From Micrasema longulum (taxonomy: Eukaryota; Arthropoda; Insecta; Trichoptera; Brachycentridae): a stretch of 64,000 nucleotides of DNA. Shown piece by piece: positions 43,700 through 54,149 of the stretch. Both the position numbers and the translations under genes were made by a program. The notes beneath the pieces were generated by a model. The model searched no databases. It saw nothing but the letters and a program-made list of their open reading frames with translations, and was not told where the DNA came from. The DNA is taken from positions 62,001 to 126,000 of the forward strand of contig JAGVSM010002405.1 of the NCBI GenBank assembly GCA_022494885.1, read 5' to 3'. How positions within the stretch are numbered: the first letter of the stretch is position 1; each line of letters starts with the position of its first letter.

Positions 43700-44077
43700 A
43701 TAAATCCACCTGGTCCATAAAGAAGTATAGAAATTGAAAAAATAACATTTTCAGGCGTTGCCTAGTATGTAGGTGAAATAATTCAATTAGATGAATCTCA
43801 TCCGCACAAATAAAGGTTTCAGGTCTTTTACTTCACAAACATCAACAGATGAAAGAATTTAAGGAATATAGATGTTCGAATATAGGCAGAATGGTATAGA
43901 AATGGCTACTTAAATCAGCCATTGACAGGTCATAAGCCCTGTAGTTGCCTAGACTTCCATATGACCTTCACTTAAATGTTCTTAATCTCGGTTGTAATAT
44001 GTTAATATAAACAGCTTCCCAGGGAGTCGAATCCAGTCCTTGTCTACAAAAATTTGGACAAACTCAAAATATTGTTG
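43700..44077. mobile_element. Foldback element FB1, centre plus right arm
   Basis: The centre (AACATTTTCAGGCGTTGCCT) is followed by the right arm: CCGCACAAATAAAGGTTTCA, ACAGATGAAAGAATTTAAGG, GCCATTGACAGGTCATAAGC. The complete outer end follows: CCAGGGAGTCGAATCCAGTC, then CTTGTCTACAAAAATTTGG and CAAACTCAAAATATTG. This copy defines the outer terminus of the family. The left arm is absent. Confidence 0.75.
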
Positions 44078-44409
44078 TTAAATTATAATACATTTTAATA
44101 ATTATCATAAAAGTTACATTTTTGATGCAGACACAGTAACAATAACTAGATTAGATTCTTATTTAAGAAAATGATACATTTTAGAAAGATTATTGCAAAT
44201 GAAAAAAGTTTCCTCACACGCTGTAAAAATTGGAGCATTAAATGTTGTAAAGTAATGTTTCTTGAAAATGTATGATTTTTTTTTTATATAATTACATTGT
44301 GATGTGAATGTTTACATTGTGATTTTTAAATAATGAGACATCTTATGATATTCAGTTTCCTTCAGCGAAAAATTCCGTTAATGAGTTTTCTTTTTTTCTT
44401 TTGTTCTAG
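44078..44409. other. AT-rich DNA leading to the exon B acceptor
   Basis: It ends with a strong pyrimidine tract, TTTTCTTTTTTTCTTTTGTT, then CTAG, at 44385-44409. Nothing else is seen. Confidence 0.4.
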
Positions 44410-44519
44410 GTAATATCAAACCCTTTTCAGCAAAGAAGTCGCGAATGCAAGCCATTCATGCGGATAGCTCCGGGCCTGTAGACGGGATACAGAGCAATAC
44501 TAAAAAATACTGCAGACAG
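44410..44519 (+). CDS. Candidate host coding exon B (110 nt)
   Basis: The acceptor TTTCTTTTGTTCTAG ends at 44409, and CAG|GTAGAT follows 44519. Of three frames one is open throughout: after two bases (gt) it reads NIKPFSAKKSRMQAIHADSS, then GPVDGIQSNTKKYCRQ, and finishes on a complete codon. The other two have stops. The GC content (about 46%) is far above the surroundings. The two leading bases complete the codon left by candidate exon A (14747-14792). The peptide is basic and Ser/Lys-rich, and I cannot place it in a family. A second, weaker acceptor (CCCTTTTCAG) lies inside at 44430. Confidence 0.5.
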
Positions 44520-44764
44520 GTAGATATTGTATGCCCAGGAAAACAAAACTAACACAATACGAATTGATCCACCGAACCGAGTAATTTTTAATGTGATATT
44601 TAGACATGAAAACAATTTTGTTTTAGAGGAATACCGTAGATTTAACGACATACAATACAAATTTTTACGATTTTATGTTCATATTGCACCAGAGCGATAA
44701 TAATGGCATAATTACGAAATTATCGTTTCATTCAGTATTTGGAAATGTTCCTGAAATTTTTTTT
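44520..44764. other. AT-rich DNA after exon B
   Basis: Nothing recognised beyond the donor. Confidence 0.35.
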
Positions 44765-45310
44765 TATTATTAATAAAACATATAATACAAAAATTACATA
44801 TTTTACTCCCAGGAGTTATTAGAAACTCATATGGGACCGTAAATAAGAAAAAACATTTTTTTGACAATACATAACATCATACAAATTAATGCATCCGAAA
44901 TAAAAAGAAAATATTAATATTTAAGAAACATAAAACACCATATTATGTAAACTAGATTAATAATTATCAATATCAATAAGATTTAAGAAATATTTTTTAA
45001 TTGCGACACTTCTGGATTTTTTATCAAGTTTTTCGTGTCTTAGCTCATCAGGCAGTTTATTATATTCGGAATGGCCAATATTTTCCAAGGACCTACTGCC
45101 AAACTTTGTTGAGCGAAACTTAGACACACGAAGATTCCTTGAATAACGCGTATTGTAATTATGAATATTATGACCAAATGTGTGTTTTAAATTTGAATTA
45201 GTAGAAAAGTTGATGATATTTAAAATAGTATTGGTTATGTCATGCAGTGGCATTCCCTTAAAAGGAAATAATATGTTTTCTATCTGCACAATAAATGGCA
45301 TGATTTCAAA
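44765..45310 (-). pseudogene. LINE 3' end: RT C terminus with HNYNTR motif plus UTR
   Basis: The minus frame 45301-44957 reads IENILFPFKGMPLHDITNTI, LKHTFGHNIHNYNTRYSRNL, RVSKFRSTKFGSRSLENIGH and SEYNKLPDELRHEKLDKKSR before a stop. 'H.YNTR......+P..R....S....G...YN.LP.E+R' is the conserved C-terminal block of several Jockey-superfamily and related LINEs. The DNA from 44956 down to 44765 is the A/T-rich 3' UTR and tail. The frame is intact for 114 codons, so this is one of the younger LINE pieces, but it is severely 5'-truncated. Confidence 0.75.
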
Positions 45311-45745
45311 AAATATTTATGCGGCCCCAAAAAAAAAATGACAATGCTTGCTTATTAATTTTATTTTTCCATAAAAACAAAACACAATAAAAAGTTTATT
45401 TAATGATTACTAAATATCGATATGAAAATATTGATAAATGCTTCTCAAAGACATTTTACTTGGATATGTTTTATTTAAACATGTTATACCAAGTGCTTAG
45501 TGAGTACAAACACATACCCTCATACACGTATAATATATACATGTGTGAGGGTGTGAGTATGTATGTGACATTGTGTAGTATATATAAGTGACCTCATGGA
45601 ATATTGATTCTCAATTGTTATTATTTGTTTTTTTTTTCTTTAAACACTCATGAGGAAACCAATCAACAATCTTATCAATTGATATAAAAACGCTCTAGTG
45701 TAAAACCCAAATTATAAGGGTAAATGATTAAAAGGAATACTTTAA
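45311..45745. other. AT-rich DNA, nothing recognised
   Basis: A small TGTG/TATG-rich patch lies at 45530-45570. Confidence 0.35.
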
Positions 45746-45915
45746 ATCGGGTTGTGGTCCCGTGGCTAGTGTCGTGGACTTGCGGATCAGAGGTCCGAGG
45801 TTCGAATTCCACTTTATACCCCAACTTTATTTGATTTCCATTTTCTAATAGTGCGTTATTTTCTACTCGTTGAAATTGGACATCAAAATTAAAATATGTA
45901 TTTACAAGAACGTAT
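45746..45915 (+). repeat. SINE family SA, near full-length
   Basis: ATCGGGTTGTGGTCCCGTGG, an A-box-like TGGCTAGTGTCG, GACTTGCGGATCAGAGGTCC and the B box GAGGTTCGAATTCC. The body is TTTGATTTCCATTTTCTAAT and GCGTTATTTTCTACTCG; the end is ACAAGAACG. It is the best plus-strand copy. Confidence 0.85.
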
Positions 45916-45957
45916 ATATAATACACTCATAAGAAAAAAAAAACTTAAAAAAAAAAA

Positions 45958-46320
45958 GGTACAACAGAAATAAAGAACATTTTAGAGAAGGTAATATAGA
46001 AGTCTAGGCATTTACAGGGCTTATGACTTATCATTGGCTGGTTTAAGTGGCCACTTTTCACACTGTGTAATATTCACTATTCTGCCCATACTTGAACATC
46101 TATATTCCTTCAATTCTTCAGCTCTTTAACTTCACAAACATCAACAGATGAAATAATTGAAAGAATAAAGATGTTCAAATATGGGCAGAATGGTGAATGT
46201 TACACAGTGTGTTAAGTGGCTATTTAAACCAGCCAATGACAGGTCATAAGTCCTGAAGATGCCTAGACTTCCATATTACCTTCTTTAAAATGTTCTTCAT
46301 TTCTGTTGTAGAATGTTAGT
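45958..46320. mobile_element. Foldback element FB1, compact palindrome
   Basis: The left arm (CAGAAATAAAGAACATTTTA, GGCATTTACAGGGCTTATGA, AGTGGCCACTTTTCACACTG, CCATACTTGAACATC) and right arm (GATGTTCAAATATGGGCAGA, TGTTACACAGTGTGTTAAG, CAATGACAGGTCATAAGTCC, ATGTTCTTCATTTCTGTTG) are inverted repeats with a small loop around 46120. The central segment is largely deleted. Confidence 0.85.
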
Positions 46321-46987
46321 ATTAAAGTGTGTAGTTAAATTATTGTAAGATGAAACAGGTATTCAGTCAAACATTATGAAACACCTGTATATAAATAATA
46401 TAATAAAGCCACAGTTCAATAAAGTGTAGCGTCGTTCATTTGAAGTTTTATTTTCTTCAAAAAGAGTGGTTATAATGAGAAGTATTTTTCTCAGCAAAAC
46501 TTACCGCTTTTTGTGATCTAACCAAGTTAATAGAATATAAAACCTTAACTACTGAGTAACATAAAATATTCAAAGCTTTATATTGCTTATGATAAATGCA
46601 ATAACTCTGCTTGTGAAAAGGTTACCTCGGCACTGAATCTATTCTGAAATTATTAACAACGGTTTAATATTAATTCATACATTTGTGTTTTGGCCTAATG
46701 CTGTAAATAATTTGTTTTGTTCATTTATTTGTATCGTATGAGTGGGAACGAGAGCAAAATATGGTTTTGATTGCGTCAGGAAGGTATGGATATATGACGA
46801 ACGAACAAACTTACGAATCGAAATTGTAACAGAATAAGTCTCCTTGATCTTTTTGGTACATTAACGTTAACTGAAGTTTAAAATTGAATAATAATTATTC
46901 GTATTGGATGAAAGATAACTAACCTTTCTTTTTATTTATGTCAATAAAACATTTATGTTATTTTAGTAAATTTTGTATTTTTTTGTT
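46321..46987. other. Unassigned AT-rich DNA
   Basis: Nothing recognised. Confidence 0.35.
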
Positions 46988-47210
46988 TAAAAAAAAATGA
47001 ATAACTGGCTAAGCCTCCATTTTAGAGGCTTGTTAGCAGGTAGGAAAGAGGAGATATGGAACGAGGTAGTGAAAAATTCACCACAACACCCAGAACAATT
47101 GAAAAAAAAAGGTTTCATGGATTTTTTTCTTGCAACTGGCGGGAATCGAACCCGCGACGCCAGTTTCACAGTCGGCCGTCTAACTAACTGCGCCACAACG
47201 CCTGAATCAT
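46988..47210 (-). repeat. SINE family SC (tRNA-derived), single copy
   Basis: On the minus strand it starts AGGCGTTGTGGCGCAGTTAG with A box TGGCGCAGTTAG, and has GACGGCCGACTGTGAAACTG in the anticodon arm and the perfect helix GGCGGGAATCGAACCCGCG (complement of the B box arm). The body follows with TTGTTCTGGGTGTTGTGGTG and ends in GAGGCTTAGCCAGTTATTCA and T/A runs. The acceptor stem does not pair, so it is a SINE rather than a working tRNA gene. The sharp tRNA part suggests a young copy. Confidence 0.75.
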
Positions 47211-47608
47211 ATACTATCGATTGATATGTAACAGTAAATTGACATCGTATGACGTCCAAAGTCCATCTTCTGTCATAATCAATAATTTAATTATTTAACA
47301 AGAAACGATCAATGTGTGTTGTGACTGGGAAATAAATGCTGTGTCTTTATTATTATTGTTTATGATTAGATAGAAAGTAATTAAAAATTGATAAATAACT
47401 TTTTTTTTCTTATAGGTATTTAAATTAACCGTACCTACGAGTAAATATACATAAGCAAATAAAATGATAAGAAAAAATAATTACAATAGCTTTGGGCTAT
47501 GCTATAATTTGATCAGTTTTACCTAACAACATGATTCAATGAATATAATGTACAAATAAAATGTTTAAAGAAATAAGTATTATAATAACGATATTCAGTT
47601 GATAAAAT
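47211..47608. other. Unassigned DNA; acceptor-like site at 47415
   Basis: ACTTTTTTTTTCTTATAG followed by GTATTTAAATTAACCGTACC could be an acceptor. The phase-0 reading VFKLTVPTSKYT ends in a stop, with AATAAA just after, so it is a conceivable last exon for the candidate host gene. This is speculative. Confidence 0.2.
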
Positions 47609-48440
47609 CATCATTTTCTTTTTCGCATCCAGTGATGCATAGGGAACTGCAGCTGCATTTTATTCATTTGTTAAATAAAGGTAAGGTGATCAGGCCAGGA
47701 TTAATCAAATGTTAAGCTAACGCCTTAAGCATAATACAACGAGGCGGACTTATCTCCACCTGGTTGCATTAATGCAACAAATAATTTTCAAGCAGGTCGA
47801 CTACCGGTTAGACATTAACTTTTCTAATCATGCTGAAAGTATGCAGTACCATGGAATAAACTCTCTTAAAAATCGAAGAATAATGTTAGACCAGTTATTT
47901 TTATTCAAATTAATAAATAATAAAATTGATTTCCATACCTACTTGAAAGACTTCCATTCCGTGTGCCATCTAGACCGACAAAACAAAATCTTCTGTTTTA
48001 CACAGAAAACGCGTCAACAAACTATTTTAAACAATCGACAAAACCTAGAATATGCGACCAATAAAACAATATATTTACCGAGGCTGATATTTTTTGTGAC
48101 AATGTATGTAAATTTAGGTCAAAAACCATCGAAATTTTGAGAGAAACAGATATTTAACTTTATTATTATTATTATCACATTCATATTTTTTCATTTCGTT
48201 TCTTTTACATTTATTATATTGAGCATAATTTAAATTATTGTATTAAGTGTAAACAATTTTTTTGGTGTGTCCATGAGTTTCTTACACTAATATACAAAGA
48301 AATTGGCAATATATGTGTACATACTGTTTGTTTACCTAATAAAATAAATAAATAAATTAATCAGGATTTTTATCTGAGAGTAGCCGTTGAGTCGAAAACA
48401 CTCGTCTGCGGTTCTGGTTCTATTTTACATCCAAAACTAA
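47609..48440 (-). repeat. SINE family SB split by a LINE insertion
   Basis: The SB 3' part (CGCATCCAGTGATGCATAGG, GTAAGGTGATCAGG) and tRNA-like edge (CAACGAGGCGGACTTATCTC) end at about 47770. The 5' head resumes at 48361 (CAGGATTTTTATCTGAGAGT, AGCCGTTGAGTCG, AAAACACTCGTCTGCGGTTC). Between them sits the LINE 47773-48360. ATTAAT is found at both junctions and could be the target-site duplication. Confidence 0.75.
47773..48360 (+). pseudogene. Jockey/CR1-type LINE 3' end, nested in SINE SB
   Basis: The frame 47772-48140 reads DYRLDINFSNHAESMQYHGI, NSLKNRRIMLDQLFLFKLIN, NKIDFHTYLKDFHSVCHLD and RQNKIFCFTQKTRQQT before a stop. 'L...SL..RR...D..FL.K+++..ID...LL..+....P.R' is the conserved region near the C terminus of Jockey/CR1-type reverse transcriptases. 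The frame is nearly clean, which points to a fairly recent, 5'-truncated insertion. The 3' UTR ends CTAATAAAATAAATAAATAA, the usual (TAAA)n tail. Confidence 0.8.
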
Positions 48441-49240
48441 ATTTTTCAGCCGCGTGGGTAAAGAGAATAACAAAACTTAAAATTATTTCGTAAAAATCAA
48501 CATTTATTTAGATTTTTTTGTAAAAAATATTGCGTAAAAGTATTTAAAAACTGCGAAACATTCGTGCATCATAACTTAAATGACTGTATTGCAGATCAAA
48601 GCTTTTACAAACCGCATGAGTATTCTTTCAAATTAATGTCTTGGCAAACAGACTCGTTAATTTTAAAACAGGTAGCCCAAAAATTATCTATAAAATGGTG
48701 AAAACATTTACCAAAATGTTCCAAGATAAAATTTAGGAAAATGTAATGGAAAAGTCAACTAAAATAAAAAAAACAAAATCCAGGAAATCAAGAAAAATAA
48801 AGTAATTTAATCAATTAATAATTATTTACAAAATTACATGTAACATTTTTTTATGTCACCACTTGCTACATAGATCCGCTTTAAGTTGGGACTATATTCG
48901 TAATAATTTTAGTAAATATAACATAGACGCATTAGAATAATTTAATGATTTAATATACAAGTTATACATAGTTTAATAACTTTTCTAAAGTGTTGCTAAT
49001 TCGGTCCAAATAATCTACTTCCATCTGTCTCAATATCTAATTGCTTATTCGCACTTTATTTCGTGGTCCATTATGCACTCTTACGGTATAATTTTGAAAC
49101 TTAATTAGCATCAGCTATCGTTTCATTATTTTGTTCCGCAATAAATATAGTTTTAATTAAATGAATACAAATGAAATGAATCTCGATTCTTGTATAATAC
49201 AGAACAAACAATAATATTTTAGCAATGAACAAGTTGCTTA
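48441..49240. other. Unassigned AT-rich DNA
   Basis: Nothing recognised. Confidence 0.35.
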
Positions 49241-49520
49241 TTCTGCAACTGCTATTGACTGCTGTTTTACGCTGTCTTAACTTCTAAATGAGCTTTATTC
49301 CGGGTGAAGTTGTTTGAAATAAATTACTCCCGTGTTCATGGAGATGATATGTTTTCACTCCAAGTTCGTTGTTGCATTACTAAATTGAAAAGTGACGTTG
49401 TTCGTCGGGCTTTTGTGCCACGTGGAAATTCCTTCCTTTTGTTCGATCTTCTGTACAATTTGAACAATACGTTTCTACGACAAGATGTCGCGTTCTACCT
49501 GCTGCAAAATGATTAATTTT
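49241..49520. other. GC-richer patch with open frames on both strands
   Basis: The plus frame 49304-49516 reads FEINYSRVHGDDMFSLQVRC, then NSFLLFDLLYNLNNTFLRQD. A minus frame also looks coding-like (IVQIVQKIEQKEGISTWHKS, FQFSNATTNLE). I cannot decide which, if either, is real. It is probably a transposon fragment. Confidence 0.25.
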
Positions 49521-49971
49521 TTGCTATTTTTACGATAGTGTACGCGTACGTACCCACCCACACTAAATAGAAAAATTATTTTTAATAAATAAAACACGCG
49601 GTTTTTTAAATCAAATGTCTAGTCTTTATTTTTTTTAATGTAAATCATTTTACATTATCTTCTTATTTTTTCTTTTTTTTTATTAAAAACAATTTGATTC
49701 TTATCTTTAACACAATTTTATTTATTTTTATTTCTTGAACTCAATCTTTATTCTTATCTTTAACTTTATCTTTGTGATTACTCAAATTAATTTAATTAAC
49801 CTACACACTTATTTTTTTCCCTTTATAAAAAAATGGCGGAGTACTATAATTGAGAATATATATAAAAAATGGCATCAATGCCTACTTACAAATTGAATGC
49901 ATTTTATGTATCCTTGTTGAACTTCCAAATATTTTTTTTTTAATTTCTTAAAAACGGCATACTTAAATTAA
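49521..49971. other. AT-rich DNA
   Basis: GTACGCGTACGTACCCACCC at 49541-49560 is a small palindromic patch; otherwise only T-rich runs are seen. Confidence 0.35.
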
Positions 49972-50060
49972 CATCGGCAGTTGCGTACTAAGTGACGTGA
50001 CGTCTACAGAGTAACTTATGGCTAAAACGTAAAACTACTCATTTATGAGTAGTTTTGTCA
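49972..50060. repeat. Inverted copy of repeat 9742-9832
   Basis: ATCGGCAGTTGCGTACTAAG, then a CTACAGAGTAACTTATGGC block, then the hairpin ACTACTCATTTATGAGTAGT. The stem sequence differs from the 9742 copy yet still pairs. Confidence 0.55.
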
Positions 50061-50448
50061 CTGATATCTACTGTAGACTAAGATATAATTAAAATTTAAC
50101 TAATTAATAAAGCCAATTTAAAAACGCTACTAAAAAGTAAAAATGTAGCTGAAAAACATATTAAGTAGAGCTAAAAATGGTTTTTTGAGTTTCTAGAAAG
50201 CTATAACTTAATTTTGGCATTTCTTTAAAAGCATAATTGCACCAAATCTTAATTTAGGTTATTCTTAAAGCTGTCTTTTTGGCCTTATAGTGGTATTAAT
50301 ATTTATATTAAATAAGGTTCATTGTCTTATTTTTTTTAAATGACCATGCACATAAAAATCTATTTATAATAGTGTTGTTACTTAATACAGCAAAATTTTT
50401 ACTATTCTAAAAATAAATTTGAGATTTGAAAAATATAAAATACAATAC

Positions 50449-50619
50449 TTAGAGCCTCACTCATAAACAAAGCATAATGTTATGCCGAGGTATAGTGGTA
50501 TAATACGAATGGGAATACCATCCTTATTATAGTGGTAGAACAAAAATGGGATTTCCATCCTTTTTTTACCACTATGACTACGCATAACTTTACAGCCGGT
50601 TTATAAAAAAGACCCTTAG
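50449..50619. mobile_element. Short MITE with inverted ends (about 170 bp)
   Basis: Left AGAGCCTCACTCATAAAC, then ATGTTATGCCGAGGTATAGT. Right reverse complement AAGGGTCTTTTTTATAAACC, then AAGTTATGCGTAGTCATAG. Internal blocks also invert (GGAATACCATCC/GGATGGAAATCCC). The whole element can fold on itself. Confidence 0.55.
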
Positions 50620-50714
50620 TAACTTTGTTTAGAGTCACAAAGTGATAATTATTTCAAAAACCAATTCGTCAAAACCATGGGTTGTATGTTATTTTTTTAA
50701 TTTTTTTATTATTA

Positions 50715-50905
50715 TTATTTTTTTTATTTTCTTTTATTCAGGAAACATATAGTACAGTTAAAAAGTTTAATATTTTACACAATTAGACTTAATTCTAATG
50801 GACCAGTGAAGTTTCCATATTATAAAGCAATTATATGTAAGGTTAATTATGAAAGTATAAAAAAGAGAAGGAAAAAGAAAAACATAAATGAAAGTTGTTT
50901 AAGTT
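50715..50905 (-). repeat. LINE 3' tail, second copy of 1606-1835
   Basis: CTTTTATTCAGGAAACATAT, then AATTCTAATGGACCAGTGAA and AAAAGAGAAGGAAAAAGAAA, nearly identical to the first copy. It is truncated after AGTTGTTTAAG. Confidence 0.65.
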
Positions 50906-52639
50906 GTTATGTCTGTATAAAGATTCCACTTACCGTGAACACGGTTATCAGTAGATTTCTATAGTTGTATCTTCAATATTATAGTAATTAATCATCGTGG
51001 CAAATTATATGCTATAAAGCTTCATTCATTCACACAAACATCGCAGACATACAATTTTATAAACTATTTTCTTATGTACTATGTATTATTAAATTAACAG
51101 TGGTTTTTTTTAATTGGCTTTAGTATTTTTAATATATTTGAATATTTTAGCTGTAAAAATTCTGAATTAATAAAATACCAAAATAACCGAAAACAAAATA
51201 TTCGAAAATCTCACCTAAGTATTGACTAATTAATTGAATAACATATACTCTAATTTATTCAGCTATGTTTTATGTTACAGATATATATTAAATGAATAAA
51301 ATAAATAAATTCCATCAATCAGGAAGTTCACTGTTTTTTTTGTATTTATTTATTCGATAATAGGCCATCAAAAAAAAAAAAACCAATATTTTTAAGTATC
51401 GTATTGTCATCGTTATGATTTTTTAAATTTTTGTTATTTTTAAATTACTCCACCCGTGAGGTCTATAGCTATTGGTGCGTTGTGTTTTAATTTAAAAGCA
51501 GATCTCGCAGCTTTTAAAATATACAAAACGTTAAAAAAAAATGGCTACCAGGAAACCGGAAATCTATTACAATCCGTAACACTACAATAGTTGATTGGTT
51601 TATTCACAAGAACCTGTGACGTAGTTTAAAGTATTTCATTTTTACTGAAACCATTTTCTTTAAACATTTTCGAGAAACTTCGCCAAACAATTTAATGGTC
51701 TAAGTTGTATCACGTGTAAGTTAATATTTTCTGTGTCCAATTTCCCATATCATTGAACTTTATGACGAATAAATAAAATAAGCCCATTTTTATAAATGTG
51801 CATTTTTAAATCGTGAGGTATTGGTTCTTATTTGAAAATGAAATATTCATTTTTGTTCTTAAGGTGATGTCACTGGTGTATAAATAAAAAATAATAATGT
51901 ATTTTTATGTTGGTACCCATTGAAAAATCAGCTGATTAAAAGTAAAACTCGAAAACATGTTTAAATTAAACCGGCACAGAAATACGACGGATCCAATTTA
52001 TTTTTAGACAAAGATAATAACAACACATTTGTGGCTTGTCATTGGGCTTTATGGCTGCCAACGAATGCTTCAAATCATTAACATCTAATCTTAGATCAAC
52101 AGGGGAATCCGTTAGGATGTCTCAGTGGAATTCCTCTTCTTAAGTTATCTCGAATGCTGAGACTTTGCTATCGGAAGAATCCTAACAGTTACGTTTGATT
52201 GTGACAAGATCTTATCCCCTAAGATTTATACGATATCTGTGTTAATTGATGATTTTGAAGAGTCTCAAACAACAAGATTTACGTTGACAATGAAAAAGTT
52301 GCAATATGCCAAGAAAGTTTGAACGAATGGCAAAACATAATCGTATAGAAAAAATGAATGTTAAGTATGTCATTAATTATTTTTTTAACGATAATAAATG
52401 GTAACGTACGACAAGGAGATGCATAAACAAATAGTTAACTGGTATGTTAGGATACACGAAAGTCCGTCAAAAACTAATGCAGTATATTTTTTTTCTCCCA
52501 ATCCTAACTGTTTTTTTTTCCTTTTAACCGTCAAGAAATTAGAACCTAATTATATGGTCGGAAAATCACACTTCTGCCAGTTAATTTGTCGTTTTTTAAT
52601 ATAATCTCTGTTTATTTTCACAGTCTTGGTCAATCTCTT
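50906..52639. other. Unassigned AT-rich DNA
   Basis: No domain, SINE box or shared repeat was seen. The segment 52010-52330 is slightly GC-richer, without a long frame. Confidence 0.35.
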
Positions 52640-53163
52640 AACGGGGGTATCAATAAGCTTCATTGTGGTAAAAACCACAAACCTCTGAGTACCCCAGTTG
52701 CCAAATAAGAGAATGCGACACGTATGTAGTTATTCGGTGGTCATCACGAATAATGTCATAGACTTGCTGAATGTTGCCTAGAGTCACTGCAGTCGACGGC
52801 CTGCTGCTCCGTTCCGCTTTTCCTCCTTCAGGTGTTTGTCCTTCAGCCTTGTTACAGCGATGAACCCACCATCTAACAGTGCTGACATCTGCTGTTGCAT
52901 CATCGTACATGTTTTTCGTGAATGCGAATGGGCGTTCCACCTTCTGCATTCAAGGATTCGATCACAGAACGCTTTTTAATACGAACATCGATGTCGGCCA
53001 TTTTGCAAGCGACTGCAGTGCTGCCACCTGTTTACACAGAAAGATACGACTGCAGTTTATTGTAGAAGAAGGTTTGAGAAATAGCGCCAAATTATTTTTT
53101 TTACATAACTAACTGAATTTAAGCAGAAAAAAATAAGAGGCGTTTGTTTTTTATTGACCCTCG
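52640..53163 (-). pseudogene. Mariner-type transposase, N-terminal fragment with one TIR
   Basis: On the minus strand the start at 53001 gives MADIDVRIKKRSVIESLNAE, then GGTPIRIHEK. After a frame change, DDATADVSTVRWWVHRCNKA, EGQTPEGGKAERSSRPSTAV and IIRDDHRITTYVSHSLIWQL, then GYSEVC. This is the paired helix-turn-helix region of mariner transposases ('...A.VS..TV.RW...........RSGRPSTA....NI..V...I..D.R.T'). The outer end CGAGGGTCAATAAAAAACAA lies at 53144-53163 with TA beyond it. After GYSEVC another frame (QRFVVFTTMKLIDTP) continues, so an internal deletion is likely; the DDE domain and the other TIR are missing. Confidence 0.75.
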
Positions 53164-53165
53164 TA

Positions 53166-53772
53166 CATGTCATGCATAACGATTCATTCTTCTTGCATCG
53201 CAGGTAGTAAAAATAATTTATAAAAGTCAGGCATAAATAAAGCGGTACTTAAATTTATTATATTTTTATGCACGTTTACCGAACGTTAAAACAAGATTTG
53301 ATATTTTTATCATTTTATATATTATATATTTATGAACAAATATATGCTCACTTTAAATTACACTGTTCGCGATGTATTAGCACTGTTAAAATAATTTATT
53401 ATGACGGGTAGTTCTTCTGATAGTTAAATTTGGGCACTCCCGAGTCACAAATAAATAGATTATTATACTTTCAAAATTTCTTAATTTTAATGATCTTATA
53501 ATATAAGAGCACAAGCATAAAATTAAATCGGAATATTCATATTTTTCACATATTTTAGTTTGGAATAACGCGTCCAAAATAACAAATTGTATAACACAGT
53601 GCAATAAAGTAAATAGTTTTGTTTTTCATCATTTGTTCAAAATACATGCACAACATTAACTTAATATAAAAAAAAAGAATTTAGAACAAATTTTGAATTT
53701 TAAGCCAGAGTTAAAGAGAGGAACTTTATTCCAAGCCCAACCCGTACGAAGGTTGAGCAAAAGTAGGGTGTT
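53166..53772. other. AT-rich DNA, nothing recognised
   Basis: No feature supported. Confidence 0.35.
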
Positions 53773-53935
53773 TTTACACTAGAATATTTCATAGTCCTTG
53801 GACTGGTACCCGAAGCGTACGACTGATCATCTTACCTTCATGTTACAAAAATGGTCAAGATATACTGCGATTGATGTACCAATACAGTACCCTATGCACC
53901 ATTAGGTGCAAAAAGGAATGTTGATAAGAAATTTT
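53773..53935 (+). repeat. SINE family SB 3' part
   Basis: TTTACACTAGAATATTTCAT, GGACTGGTACCCGAAGCGTA, CGACTGATCATCTTACC, ACTGCGATTGATGTACC and CAGTACCCTATGCACCATTA. The tRNA-like head is missing. Confidence 0.75.
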
Positions 53936-54149
53936 AAAAAATTAAAGTGAAAACTAATTTGTAAAAGCCACATTGTATAATTAGCTTTGCTAAATACGGC
54001 ACATGAAGTTTTACTGGTGAATATTTTTTTTTTCATTTTTACGGAGTTTGTATTAAATATAAAAATAATAATTCAGGCGTAGTAAACAATCCTCCTAAAA
54101 TTATTTTTAAAAACTTACAATTGCTAATCCCGCGAATGCTATGTGATTG

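Noticed and set aside
47130..47210. A functional tRNA gene
   Set aside because: A and B boxes are sharp, but the acceptor stem does not pair and an unrelated body with a tail follows, so it is a SINE.
52879..53112. 77-codon plus frame
   Set aside because: It is the antisense of the mariner transposase relic.
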